Below are positions 8,210 through 16,130 of a stretch of 64,000 bases of DNA, piece after piece. Each line of letters begins with the position of its first letter. The first letter of the stretch is position 1. The position numbers and the translations under genes are program-made. The stretch comes from Thiomonas bhubaneswarensis (lineage in GTDB: Bacteria > Pseudomonadota > Gammaproteobacteria > Burkholderiales > Burkholderiaceae_C): assembly GCF_001418255.1 (NCBI RefSeq), contig NZ_LIPV01000007.1, positions 1-64,000 on the forward strand, given 5' to 3'. The notes below the pieces were generated by a model, which saw only the letters and a program-made list of their open reading frames with translations, ran no database searches and was not told the DNA's origin.

Positions 8210-9821
8210 TCCCATCCCCGACAAGATCCGCGCGCTGGTGGACGGCGCACAAAGCGGCGAGGCCGATCTGCGCCGCGATTTCATTGCCGGCGAGGACAAC
8301 CTCGGCGATTTGGTGGACGCCTGCCTGGCCGGCTTCGCGGCGCAGCAACCCCCGGTCCTATTCCGCCGCGGCACCGAGATCGTGGCCGTCGAACGATCCG
8401 CCGCAGCCAGCCCGCGCGCCCACTATCGCGGCGCGGCTGGGTCGCTGGTTGTCCGGTCGGTCGATGTGCCGCGCATGATGACGGAGCTCGCTCGGCTGTT
8501 CACCTTCTCGCGCCGACGAAAGGACGGCACCCTGGCGCCTTGCAATCCTCCGCCCGGCCTGGCCGCGTCGTTGTTATCGAGCGGAGGCGCTGGACTGCCG
8601 GTGCTGACGGGTCTCAGCTCGCATCCAAGCTTCGCAGACGGGCGGGTGATGGATCGCCCAGGCTATGACGCCAAGACCGGCTTGCTGCTCGATTTTGGCC
8701 GCCTGCGCCTGCCACCCATCCCGGCCGCGCCGACGCGCGACGATGGCCTGGCCGCGCTGGAGCAAGTCGCCGAGGTTGTTTCTGAGTTTCCGTTCGCGAC
8801 CGAGACCGACAGGGCGGTGGCGCTGGCCTATGCACTCACCCTGCTGCAGCGTCGAATGATCGACGGGGCGCCATATTTCTTGATTACGGCACCCACCCCG
8901 GGGACCGGAAAAACCCTGCTGGCGACAACAATGCCGCGCCTTGTTCAAGGCCATGATCCGGCAATTCAAGCCTTTCCGCATGACGACGCGGAAATGAACA
9001 AAACGCTGTTCGCGGCCTTGGCTGATGGGCAATCCGCGTTGCTCTTCGATAACGTGAACGGGTTTTTTAAATCCGAAACGCTGTGCGTCTCGGCAACGGC
9101 CGCGACGATGCGCCAGCGAGTGCTGGGCCTCTCGAAAACCGTTGAGGTCTCCACGGCCGCAACTATCTGCCTCACAGGAAATAACAGTCAGCCAGCGGCG
9201 GATGTCGCGGAACGCGTGCTGCTGTGTCGGCTCGATGCTCGCGCCGAACATCCGGAGAACAGGGCATTCAGCCGGAACCTCTTTGCGTGGGTAGAGCAAG
9301 AGCGGCCAAGACTCCTAGCCGCCCTGCTGACATTCCTGCGCGCATACACCATCGCCGACGACAAGCCCGCCTTAAAGCCCTGGCGCGGAACGATGTTCAC
9401 GGAATGGAACGACGCGGTGCGTGGGCCATTGGTGTGGGCTGGATACCCCGACCCCCTCGACGCCTTGGATGCGACACGGGAGGAAGACCCGGCCCGCGTG
9501 GCGCTGGCGAACTTGTTGTCAACCTGGCATGCCGAATTCGGCGGCCACCCGCAAACCGTTCGAGATGTGCTCGGCCGCGCTATCGACCGGGCCGCTGCTG
9601 GCGACTTCGAGCTGCGCGACGCCATTGCCGAGGTTGCGGGCGACCGCAGCGGCGAGTTGTCCGCCATCCGCATGGGTAAGTACTTGAAAACACATGCCGA
9701 GCGAATTGTCTCCGGGATGGAGTTCAGGCGCGGCAACCTCTATGCAGGGTCGGTTCGGTGGCTTGTTGATCTGCAGTCGGATGGTGGGGATGGTGTGAAT
9801 GGTGGGGGTTCTACAGCCTAA
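8202..9821 (+). CDS. AAA+ replicative helicase-like protein
   Basis: A 539-residue ATPase. The Walker A motif PTPGTGKT lies at about residues 230-237, followed by a Walker B-like ALLFDNVNG and a sensor-1-like CLTGNN. It resembles helicase-domain proteins paired with TOPRIM primases in phages and satellites. The primase and helicase functions that P4 alpha combines in one protein are therefore split over two genes here. ATG 8202 overlaps the primase stop; ATG 8193 is an alternative. Confidence 0.82.
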   Translation: MSDPIPDKIRALVDGAQSGEADLRRDFIAGEDNLGDLVDACLAGFAAQQPPVLFRRGTEIVAVERSAAASPRAHYRGAAGSLVVRSVDVPRMMTELARLFTFSRRRKDGTLAPCNPPPGLAASLLSSGGAGLPVLTGLSSHPSFADGRVMDRPGYDAKTGLLLDFGRLRLPPIPAAPTRDDGLAALEQVAEVVSEFPFATETDRAVALAYALTLLQRRMIDGAPYFLITAPTPGTGKTLLATTMPRLVQGHDPAIQAFPHDDAEMNKTLFAALADGQSALLFDNVNGFFKSETLCVSATAATMRQRVLGLSKTVEVSTAATICLTGNNSQPAADVAERVLLCRLDARAEHPENRAFSRNLFAWVEQERPRLLAALLTFLRAYTIADDKPALKPWRGTMFTEWNDAVRGPLVWAGYPDPLDALDATREEDPARVALANLLSTWHAEFGGHPQTVRDVLGRAIDRAAAGDFELRDAIAEVAGDRSGELSAIRMGKYLKTHAERIVSGMEFRRGNLYAGSVRWLVDLQSDGGDGVNGGGSTA

Positions 9822-9835
9822 GCGCAGGACAAATC

Positions 9836-10024
9836 ATGAAAAACATACTCGGACTGGCTGAACAACTGCCACCAACCTCAACCATCCCCACCAAGCGTTG
9901 CGCAACTGTGGCGAGTCGGTCGGGTCCTTCCGGCCTTGGCGCAACACGGGTACGAAACGGCGCGCTTTCGCTGGTGTGTGAGCTTGCTGCACAAACGCAA
10001 CGCAACGACAGGTGGACGCCATGA
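9836..10024 (+). CDS. Small ORF coupled to the HTH gene
   Basis: A 62-residue ORF (start MKNILGLAEQ) with GCAGGA 8-12 bases before the ATG. Its stop overlaps the next ATG (ATGA at 10021-10024). No domain is recognised. The coupling and position between helicase and HTH protein favour a real gene over chance, but nothing else supports it. Confidence 0.45.
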   Translation: MKNILGLAEQLPPTSTIPTKRCATVASRSGPSGLGATRVRNGALSLVCELAAQTQRNDRWTP

Positions 10025-10641
10025 CTGACCTTAACTCCATCGCCCAAACAAACGCCGCATTCGGCGGACTGTTCCCCGACGCGCCCGCGCTTGACGCCGC
10101 CCAGGTTCGCCTACGCCCTGCGGACCTGGCGCGCATGCTCAAGGTGAGCCGTCAAGCGGTGAGCCAATGGATCGCCGCCGGAAAGCTGCGTCTCGATGCG
10201 GACGGCCGCGTCAGCGCGGCCAGCGCTGTGCGGCAGTTGGTCCAGCACCACCCGGAACGCCTGCGCGCCTCTGCCCTGGCGCCAGTGGTGCGTGAGATGC
10301 ACGACCTCCGGCTGCGCGTTGCTGACCTGGAGCGCGACCTGGCCGCCGCCCGCGCCGACGCCGAGTTTCACAGCGGCGCAGTTGAGGAACTGATCGAGCA
10401 GCAGACCGAGCTGATGCGCCAGCTCATGACCTGGCGCGAAACCTTATCCAGCATGCCAGCCGATGTGATCGTGGATGCCGTGCGGCACTGGCTGAGCGTG
10501 TTTCTTGACCCCTGTTCACCCGCAGATCCCTCGACCGTCCGCCTGGTGGGCATCGCTACCACCTTGCGCGACAGCGTCGAAGGGGAGACGGGACTTCCCC
10601 GGCCGAATGCGGCCAACAACCTGGAGCCTGACCATGACTGA
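10021..10641 (+). CDS. HTH/coiled-coil protein, possible small-terminase-like
   Basis: About 206 residues. A helix-turn-helix near residues 28-55 (RPADLARMLKVSRQAVSQWI) is followed by a long helical segment rich in Glu, Arg and Leu (about 90-150), probably a coiled coil. An N-terminal HTH plus coiled coil is the layout of Nu1-type small terminase subunits, and satellites often encode their own TerS to redirect helper packaging. It could equally be a replication-initiator or repressor. GTG 10012 is an alternative start. The stop overlaps the next ATG by 8 bases. Confidence 0.6.
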   Translation: MTDLNSIAQTNAAFGGLFPDAPALDAAQVRLRPADLARMLKVSRQAVSQWIAAGKLRLDADGRVSAASAVRQLVQHHPERLRASALAPVVREMHDLRLRVADLERDLAAARADAEFHSGAVEELIEQQTELMRQLMTWRETLSSMPADVIVDAVRHWLSVFLDPCSPADPSTVRLVGIATTLRDSVEGETGLPRPNAANNLEPDHD

Positions 10642-10927
10642 CCAAACCCCTATTGCCCCGCCGATTCCTGTGCCGGGCTTTCTGCGTAGCGCCCCGGTGA
10701 AAGCCTGGCGCAGCCCCGCCGGCATCTGGTTTCTTCGCAGCGAGGAACTGCAGGTGGGCGGCATCTTGCGCCTGGCTGCCGAACCGCACGAAAGCCGCTG
10801 GGTGCTCTACACCCCGTGCGACGCCGACGAGTGGGCCGGCATCCTGCAAGGGCTGGCTGAGGGCCTCCAGTCCATGCTGGACCAGGCCATAGCGGCAACG
10901 CCCGCGGCAAACGAAAAGCCGTTGTGA
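10634..10927 (+). CDS. Small protein of unknown function before the capsid gene
   Basis: A 97-residue protein beginning MTDQTPIAPP. A proline-rich start is followed by a compact beta-rich piece (PVKAWRSPAGIWFLRSEEL) and an acidic helix. No known domain is recognised. The ATG overlaps the HTH protein stop (ATGACTGA), so it is translationally coupled and likely real. It is the last gene before the long leader of the capsid gene. Confidence 0.65.
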   Translation: MTDQTPIAPPIPVPGFLRSAPVKAWRSPAGIWFLRSEELQVGGILRLAAEPHESRWVLYTPCDADEWAGILQGLAEGLQSMLDQAIAATPAANEKPL

Positions 10928-11161
10928 CCTCTTGCGAAAATTGCTTAATGCGGATATGCTCGACCCTGTTTCGAGCCTCTGCACGCAGGCTCGCCCTGGA
11001 GGTCTGGCATAGCTCCGCGCTGCCAACCAACCGGCGAGACCTTCGCGAAGGTGGGAGCGCCAAAAGGCGACTGGACAGAAACGTGGCGGCCCTTCGGGCC
11101 TGTTGCGCTGCTGCCGGTCGCTTTTTTGTTGCCGGTTGCGCGCGGTAATGGAGCCAACCCC
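10928..11161 (+). promoter_or_regulatory. Structured non-coding leader before the capsid gene
   Basis: 234 bases in a region where every other gap is near zero. It contains a 14-bp perfect palindrome ACCTTCGCGAAGGT (11039-11052), a GGCCC/GGGCC hairpin (11088-11100) and two TGCCGGTYGC direct repeats around a T6 run. A 74-codon ORF (10924-11148) spans it but is not convincing. It could be a structured 5' leader, a late promoter/operator or a packaging site. The function is unknown. Confidence 0.45.
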
Positions 11162-13030
11162 ATGACGCAACAAACTCGCGAACTCGCCATCGGCCAGCCG
11201 GACGCCAAGGCGCGCACGGTTCCTGTGGTGCTGTCGACCGAGACGCCTGTGGACCGTGGCGACTTCGTGGAAGTGCTCGACCACTCCACCTGGGCCAGCA
11301 TTGACCTGTCACGGGCACCCCTGCCGCTGATCGAATCCCACGATCAGCGGCAATTGCCCATTGGCAGGGTGGACGGCCTGCGGCTGGAAGGTCGAAAGCT
11401 GCGCGGCATTGCCCGCTTCGGCACCTCACAGCGCGCCCAGGAAGTCTTCCAAGACGTGCTTGACGGCACGGTGCGCAGCGTGTCCATCGCCTACGAATAC
11501 ACAGGCAACCCCACTCGGCAGGGCGACGGCGCCCTGCGTTTCCCATTTCGCCCGCTCGAAGTGTCGGCCGTCAGTGTGCCGGCCGATCCTGCCGCGGGCT
11601 TCTTTCGGAGCTACCCCATGACCATCGATGAAACCGTGGAACCGATCACCACGCTCACCCGTTCGCAACGCCGCGCCATCCGAGCCGACGAAGACGGCGA
11701 GCGCTCTGCCGTCGAAATGGAACGCCTGCGCGTGACCGAAATCGACGGCATGTGCAATTCCTTCAACATTGAAGCGGACGACCGCATGCGCATGCTGCGC
11801 GACGGTGTGTCCGTCAGCGATGCGAAAAAATTCATCCTCGCCCAGCTCGAAGCACGGAGTAAGAGCGTGCAAAGCCTGAGCGGCTACACGCCCGCGGACT
11901 GGTATGAAACCAACCCGCAGGCGCGCGAGTTTTCTATCTCGCGCGCCATCATGGCCGCCGCGTCGGGCGACTGGCGCAAAGCGGGGTATGAGCGCGAGGT
12001 GTCCGCTGAGATTGGCCGCCGCAGTGGCCGCGATACGAGCGGCTTGTTCATTCCGGTGGGCGCCTTGGCACCGCAGCGGCGTGACGGATACAGCACTTTG
12101 ACCACTGCGGCCGGTGGTGCTGTCGTCGCAACCGATCTGCTCGGCGGCAGTTTCATCGACGTATTGCGCCCGCGCTGCCGCGTCCTGCAGCTCGGCGCCA
12201 CCGTGCTGTCGGGCCTGGTCGGCAACGTGGACATTCCCCGCCGCACCGCAGCGGGCCCTGCACAGTGGATCACGGAGGGGCAGTCGCTCACGCAAGGCCA
12301 AGGCGCCTTCGACGTGGTGTCCCTGCGCCCGCGGACGGTCGGCTCGATCACCACGATCAGCCGCAATCTGCTCATGCAGGGCACGCCGGATGCGGAAATG
12401 CTGGTGCGCGCGGATATGGTGGCCGGCCTGGCCGCTGCCATCGACCTGGCGGCGATCAAGGGCACCGGTGCCGCCGGTCAACCGCTGGGCATCCTCAATC
12501 AGGCGGGCATCGGCTCTGTGGCCGGCGGCACCGACGGCGCCGCCATCACCTACGACCACCTCATCGAGTTGGCGGGCGTGGTGGCTGTGGCGAACGCGGA
12601 CGGCCCTGCGCAGGGTTATCTGCTGAATCCGCAGACCATCACCGCCCTGCTCAAGCTGAAGACCACCCAGGGCGCCTATCTGGTCCCGGTGGGCGCGTCC
12701 AATGGCGAGACGGTCGCGCCGGCCGGCGGCGGCTTTGCTCCGGGTTCGGACCGTCCGGCATTCACCGCCCTGGGCTTCCCGGTGGCGGCGTCGTCCAACG
12801 TGCCCAGCGATCTGACCAAGGGCGCCGGCACCAACCTCAGCGCCGCCATCTTCGGCAACTGGGCGGACCTGCTGATCGGCGAATGGGGCGTGCTCGAAGT
12901 CCTGCCGAACGCCTATGCCAGCGGCGCCTATGAGGCCGGCGCGGTGCAGATCCGGGCGATGCAGACCATCGACATTGCCGTGCGGCACGCGCAGAGCTTC
13001 GCGGCGATGAAGGACGCGATCACGTCCTGA
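11162..13030 (+). CDS. HK97-type prohead protease fused to major capsid protein
   Basis: A single 622-residue polypeptide. Residues about 1-150 form an HK97-type (U35/herpesvirus-protease-like) prohead protease: His60 in ESHD, Ser106 or Ser108 in VRSVSIAY, and the LEVSAVSVPADP motif around Glu133. Residues about 155-265 are charged and helical, resembling a delta/scaffold domain. Residues about 270-622 match the HK97 gp5-like capsid fold. ATG 11162 is chosen because the open frame to 11051 lies in the structured leader. A fusion lets the protease be built into the prohead and then release the mature capsid domain. A strong terminator follows, and no portal or terminase gene is nearby. Confidence 0.9.
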   Translation: MTQQTRELAIGQPDAKARTVPVVLSTETPVDRGDFVEVLDHSTWASIDLSRAPLPLIESHDQRQLPIGRVDGLRLEGRKLRGIARFGTSQRAQEVFQDVLDGTVRSVSIAYEYTGNPTRQGDGALRFPFRPLEVSAVSVPADPAAGFFRSYPMTIDETVEPITTLTRSQRRAIRADEDGERSAVEMERLRVTEIDGMCNSFNIEADDRMRMLRDGVSVSDAKKFILAQLEARSKSVQSLSGYTPADWYETNPQAREFSISRAIMAAASGDWRKAGYEREVSAEIGRRSGRDTSGLFIPVGALAPQRRDGYSTLTTAAGGAVVATDLLGGSFIDVLRPRCRVLQLGATVLSGLVGNVDIPRRTAAGPAQWITEGQSLTQGQGAFDVVSLRPRTVGSITTISRNLLMQGTPDAEMLVRADMVAGLAAAIDLAAIKGTGAAGQPLGILNQAGIGSVAGGTDGAAITYDHLIELAGVVAVANADGPAQGYLLNPQTITALLKLKTTQGAYLVPVGASNGETVAPAGGGFAPGSDRPAFTALGFPVAASSNVPSDLTKGAGTNLSAAIFGNWADLLIGEWGVLEVLPNAYASGAYEAGAVQIRAMQTIDIAVRHAQSFAAMKDAITS

Positions 13031-13083
13031 TGTTTGCAGTACCTCCGTCCGCATACTGGTTCCGGTTGGGGCGGGCGGAGTGG

Positions 13084-13119
13084 GGAGGCGGTGCGGGCGC
13101 GCCGGCCTCCTCTTTTTTT
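13084..13119 (+). terminator. Rho-independent terminator after the capsid gene
   Basis: GGAGGC (13084-13089) pairs with GCCTCC (13105-13110), with further G-C pairing inside, followed by seven Ts (13113-13119). It ends the element's plus-strand transcript. Confidence 0.85.
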
Positions 13120-13145
13120 ACCTTCAGGGTCAGCACAGCGACTGT

Positions 13146-13165
13146 GGGGGCAAGATCGGGGGCAA
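13146..13165 (+). repeat. GGGGGCAA direct repeats, right end
   Basis: Two exact GGGGGCAA copies at 13146 and 13158, 12 bases apart and in the same orientation as the left-end copies. They lie about 60-80 bases inside the proposed right junction. Confidence 0.6.
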
Positions 13166-13226
13166 GCGGCTTGCTATAACGCAACAACCCCCTTTCAAAT
13201 CAATGAAATAGGTGAATTATTCGCCA

Positions 13227-13241
13227 CCCGCTCCCGCACCA
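13227..13241. other. Candidate attR (imperfect copy of tRNA-Leu end)
   Basis: CCCGCTCCCGCACCA matches the last 16 bases of tRNA-Leu(CAA) apart from one missing G. It is about 110 bases after the capsid terminator and just before murB. The stretch 13031-13335 otherwise holds only the terminator and repeats; I see no gene in it. Confidence 0.45.
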
Positions 13242-13335
13242 AACACAAACGCACCGATACGGCTTTTACGAGCATGAACACGCTGCGTTTGCGCGTTCAG
13301 CCTGAGTTGGCCGGGGTGGCCGCCGGGAACTTGAT

Positions 13336-14361
13336 TCACACGATCACAGGTTCTGGCTCAAGGGTCAAGCCGAATTTGCGTCGGACGCTGTCTTGAATGG
13401 CGTGCGCCAACGCCAGGATGTCGGCGCCGCTGGCGCCTCCACGGTTGACCAGAACTAGTGCCTGCTGCGCATGCACTCCCGCCTTGCCCAGATCCTGCCC
13501 TTTCCAGCCGCAAGCCGCGATCATCCAGGCCGCCGCGAGTTTGTAGGTGCCATCTTCAAGCGGGTAGCTGACGATGTCGGGGTGTTCCTCGAGAATCTCG
13601 TTGCGGATGGTTCGGTTGACGACCGGATTCTTGAAGAAGCTCCCTGCGTTGCCCCATTGCGCCGGATCTGGCAATTTGCTGCGACGAATGGCGCACACCG
13701 CGTCGAAAATCGTCTGCGGACTGGGCTGGCCTATGCCTTCGCGCTGCAGCCACCGCTCGACATCGGCATACCCGGCGACCGGCACCCAGGGCTTGGGCAA
13801 TCGCAACCGAATGCCGGTGATTACCGATTTACCCGCAAGTTCGCGCTTGAAGATGCTGTCGCGATAGCCGAAACGGCAATGGGCGGCAGGCAGGGTGGCA
13901 CTGCGGCCAGTCACGAAATCGACGACATCGACGGATTCGAGCCGGTCGGAGAGTTCCAGGCCGTAGGCACCGATGTTCTGCACCGGAGCTGCGCCTGCCG
14001 TTCCGGGAATGAGGGCGAGGTTTTCCAAGCCGCCAAAACCCTGCGCCAGCGTCCAGGTGACAACGTCATGCCACGATTCGCCGCCGCCCACTTCAATCAG
14101 GGTGGCGCGGGCGTCATCTTCCACGACGCGAATGCCTCGCACCTCCATCTTGACCACCAAGGCGTCGCAAACGTCCTTGGTGAACAGCACATTGCTACCG
14201 CCACCGAGGATGAATTTCGGTGCGCGCCCCAGTTCGGGATGATCGACCACCTGACGCACATCGCGCGCACTTCGAATCCGCACCAGACGTCGGGCTCTTG
14301 CCTCGATGCCGAAGGTGTTGAGCGCGCGCAGCGGCACATCGCTTTCAATGTCCAGACTCAT
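13336..14361 (-). CDS. murB: UDP-N-acetylenolpyruvoylglucosamine reductase
   Basis: FAD-dependent cytoplasmic enzyme that reduces UDP-GlcNAc-enolpyruvate to UDP-MurNAc with NADPH. The 341-residue type I MurB shows the N-terminal NTFGIEA motif, FAD-binding FILGGGSNVLF and IPGTAGAAPVQNIGAYG, and the catalytic-region GNAGSFFKNPV. Length is normal. The gene is divergent from yajQ with about 40 bases between starts. It marks the first ordinary chromosomal gene right of the element. Confidence 0.96.
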   Translation of the reverse strand: MSLDIESDVPLRALNTFGIEARARRLVRIRSARDVRQVVDHPELGRAPKFILGGGSNVLFTKDVCDALVVKMEVRGIRVVEDDARATLIEVGGGESWHDVVTWTLAQGFGGLENLALIPGTAGAAPVQNIGAYGLELSDRLESVDVVDFVTGRSATLPAAHCRFGYRDSIFKRELAGKSVITGIRLRLPKPWVPVAGYADVERWLQREGIGQPSPQTIFDAVCAIRRSKLPDPAQWGNAGSFFKNPVVNRTIRNEILEEHPDIVSYPLEDGTYKLAAAWMIAACGWKGQDLGKAGVHAQQALVLVNRGGASGADILALAHAIQDSVRRKFGLTLEPEPVIV

Positions 14362-14403
14362 AAAATCCCAACGATCAAAATTTCATTATCTTCAGGTTGA
14401 CCC

Positions 14404-14889
14404 ATGCCTTCATTCGACACCGTTCTCGAACCCGATCTCGTCGAAGTGCGCAATGCGTGCGATCAGGCCGCAAAGGAGATTGCCACGCGCTTCGATTTCA
14501 AGGGCAGTTCGGCCCAGGTCGAACAATCCGACAAGACCCTCACGCTGACGGCCGACAGTGAGTTTCAGTTAGGCCAGGTCCGCGACGTGCTGATGGCCAA
14601 GGCTGCCAAGCGAAAGATCGATCCCCGCTTCTTCGATCTGGGCAAGATCGAAAAAATCTCGGGCGACAAGGTCAAACAGGTCATCACGGTGAAGTTCGGC
14701 ATACCGCAGGATCTGGCCAAAAAAATCACCGCAGCCATCAAGGGCTCGAAGCTCAAGCTGACCTCGGCCATACAGGGCGACGTCGTGCGCATCACGGGCG
14801 CCAAGCGCGACGATCTGCAAGCCGCCATGGCGCTTCTGCGCAAAGACCTGCAGGAAGCACCGCTGTCGTTCAACAACTTCCGGGACTGA
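14404..14889 (+). CDS. yajQ: YajQ family nucleotide-binding protein
   Basis: A 161-residue protein of the YajQ family, some members of which bind cyclic di-GMP and act with transcription factors. The N-terminus [18 protein letters not shown], the FDFKGS motif and the two ferredoxin-like repeats ending in SFNNFRD are characteristic. It converges on plsY with 9 bases between the genes. The physiological partner is not evident here. Confidence 0.95.
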   Translation: MPSFDTVLEPDLVEVRNACDQAAKEIATRFDFKGSSAQVEQSDKTLTLTADSEFQLGQVRDVLMAKAAKRKIDPRFFDLGKIEKISGDKVKQVITVKFGIPQDLAKKITAAIKGSKLKLTSAIQGDVVRITGAKRDDLQAAMALLRKDLQEAPLSFNNFRD

Positions 14890-14898
14890 TTTTTTCCG

Positions 14899-15531
14899 CT
14901 ATTTCTTGCGGCCGATCCGGCTTTCTTCACCGCGCATCAGCTTGCCGATATTGCTCTTGTGGCGCCAGATCAGCAAGGCGCTGACGATCACGAGAGCAAG
15001 CAACACGGCCGGATCGGTATTCCACGCCAGCCCACCGCCGAACCAGTAGTAGAACGGCGCAAACACGGCGGCCACCAGCGCAGCCAGCGAGGAGTAGCGG
15101 AAAAAGGCTGCCACGATGAGCCAGGTCAGCAAGGTGGCCAGCCCCAGCCAAGGCTGAATCGCCAGCAGCACGCCGGCGGCCGTCGCCACGCCTTTGCCAC
15201 CCTTGAAGTGGAAAAAAACCGGGTACAGATGGCCAAGAAAAACCGCCACGGCAACCAGCGCCACGCCAGGCGCCCCGAGGCCGAAGCCTGGCCCAATCAC
15301 CATGGCAAGCCAGACGGCGAGCCAGCCCTTGAAGGCATCGAGAAGCAGGGTGAGGATGGCAGCGGTCTTGTTGCCGCTGCGCAGCACATTAGTCGCGCCC
15401 GGATTGCCGGAGCCGTAGGTTCGAGGGTCGGCCATGCCCATGGCCCGGCTCACGAGCACCGCGAACGATAACGACCCCAACAGGTAAGCCAGAGCAGCGA
15501 AAAACAGCGCCACGACACTCGATGTATTCAT
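14899..15531 (-). CDS. plsY: Acyl-phosphate glycerol-3-phosphate acyltransferase
   Basis: Inner-membrane enzyme of the first phospholipid step, transferring acyl from acyl-phosphate to glycerol-3-phosphate. About 210 residues with five or so membrane segments. Conserved family motifs seen: [12 protein letters not shown] near residue 40, [17 protein letters not shown] in the middle, and a C-terminal [14 protein letters not shown]. The open frame begins at 15603, but ATG 15531 places the first hydrophobic segment right at the N-terminus. It ends next to ybaK on the same strand. Confidence 0.94.
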   Translation of the reverse strand: MNTSSVVALFFAALAYLLGSLSFAVLVSRAMGMADPRTYGSGNPGATNVLRSGNKTAAILTLLLDAFKGWLAVWLAMVIGPGFGLGAPGVALVAVAVFLGHLYPVFFHFKGGKGVATAAGVLLAIQPWLGLATLLTWLIVAAFFRYSSLAALVAAVFAPFYYWFGGGLAWNTDPAVLLALVIVSALLIWRHKSNIGKLMRGEESRIGRKK

Positions 15532-15599
15532 GACAGTGATTGTATTGAGGCGCCCGCAAGCAGCGACCGACCCCACGGTGATTTGGTGTGCAGCCGGGC

Positions 15600-16094
15600 T
15601 CAAGGCGCGGCGAGCGCGCAGTCCACTGGCTGGGCCTTCAGCAGGGTCTCCAGAAGGCCGGGCGCAAGGCCCAGCAGATAGCCTCTACGCCCGCCATTGA
15701 TGAAAATGCGCTCGAGCCCGAGCACGGATCGCTCGACATAGATCGGCATGGGCTTGCGCAGCCCGAATGGCGAGGTCCCCCCGACCAGATAGCCACTATG
15801 CCGCTGCGCCACGTCGGGTTTGCACGGCTCGATGTGCCGCGTGCCGATGACACGGGCCAATTGCTTGGTCGACACCTCGCAGTCGCCGTGCATCAGCACA
15901 ACCAGCGGCTCAGACTTCTCGTTCTGCATCACCAGCGTCTTGATGACCGAATGCAGCGACAAGCCAAGCGACTCCGCCCCCCAAGAGGCGCCGCCGTGGT
16001 CGACGTAGTCGTACACATGCTCGGTGTAGGCGACGCCGTGCTTTTGCAAACACTGTGTGGCCGGTGTTTGACTGACATGATGCGATTTGCCCAT
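15600..16094 (-). CDS. ybaK: Aminoacyl-tRNA deacylase, YbaK/EbsC family
   Basis: A 164-residue editing protein; YbaK hydrolyses Cys-tRNA(Pro) and related mischarged tRNAs in trans. The YbaK/ProX fold is recognised from HSVIKTLVM, with the probable catalytic Lys52, from [10 protein letters not shown], and from the [10 protein letters not shown] motif. Length is typical. It is divergent from the PHP gene; the starts are about 40 bases apart and share a small promoter region. Confidence 0.93.
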   Translation of the reverse strand: MGKSHHVSQTPATQCLQKHGVAYTEHVYDYVDHGGASWGAESLGLSLHSVIKTLVMQNEKSEPLVVLMHGDCEVSTKQLARVIGTRHIEPCKPDVAQRHSGYLVGGTSPFGLRKPMPIYVERSVLGLERIFINGGRRGYLLGLAPGLLETLLKAQPVDCALAAP

Positions 16095-16130
16095 CCGGCG
16101 GAGTTTAGACGCGCTCCCTACAATGGCGAG

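Larger units (their letters stand above)
3835..13241. mobile_element. Integrated phage-satellite-like element carrying a capsid gene
   Basis: About 9.4 kb bounded by the 3' end of tRNA-Leu(CAA) and a near-copy of that end. All CDSs lie on the plus strand: tyrosine integrase, RadC-like, unknown, AlpA, small protein, primase, helicase, small ORF, HTH protein, small protein, protease-capsid fusion. Integrase, AlpA and primase at a tRNA is the layout of P4-like and PICI-type satellites. The HK97-type capsid recalls capsid-forming PICIs, but portal, large terminase, connector, tail and lysis genes are absent. Satellite status is inference from gene content. Confidence 0.75.

Noticed and set aside
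10924-11148. 74-codon ORF across the capsid leader
   Set aside because: Weak start context, no domain, and it covers the palindrome and hairpins; more likely non-coding.
3851-13335. Portal, large terminase, connector, tail, holin or HNH genes in the element
   Set aside because: Looked for in every plus- and minus-strand frame; none found. The absence drives the satellite interpretation.
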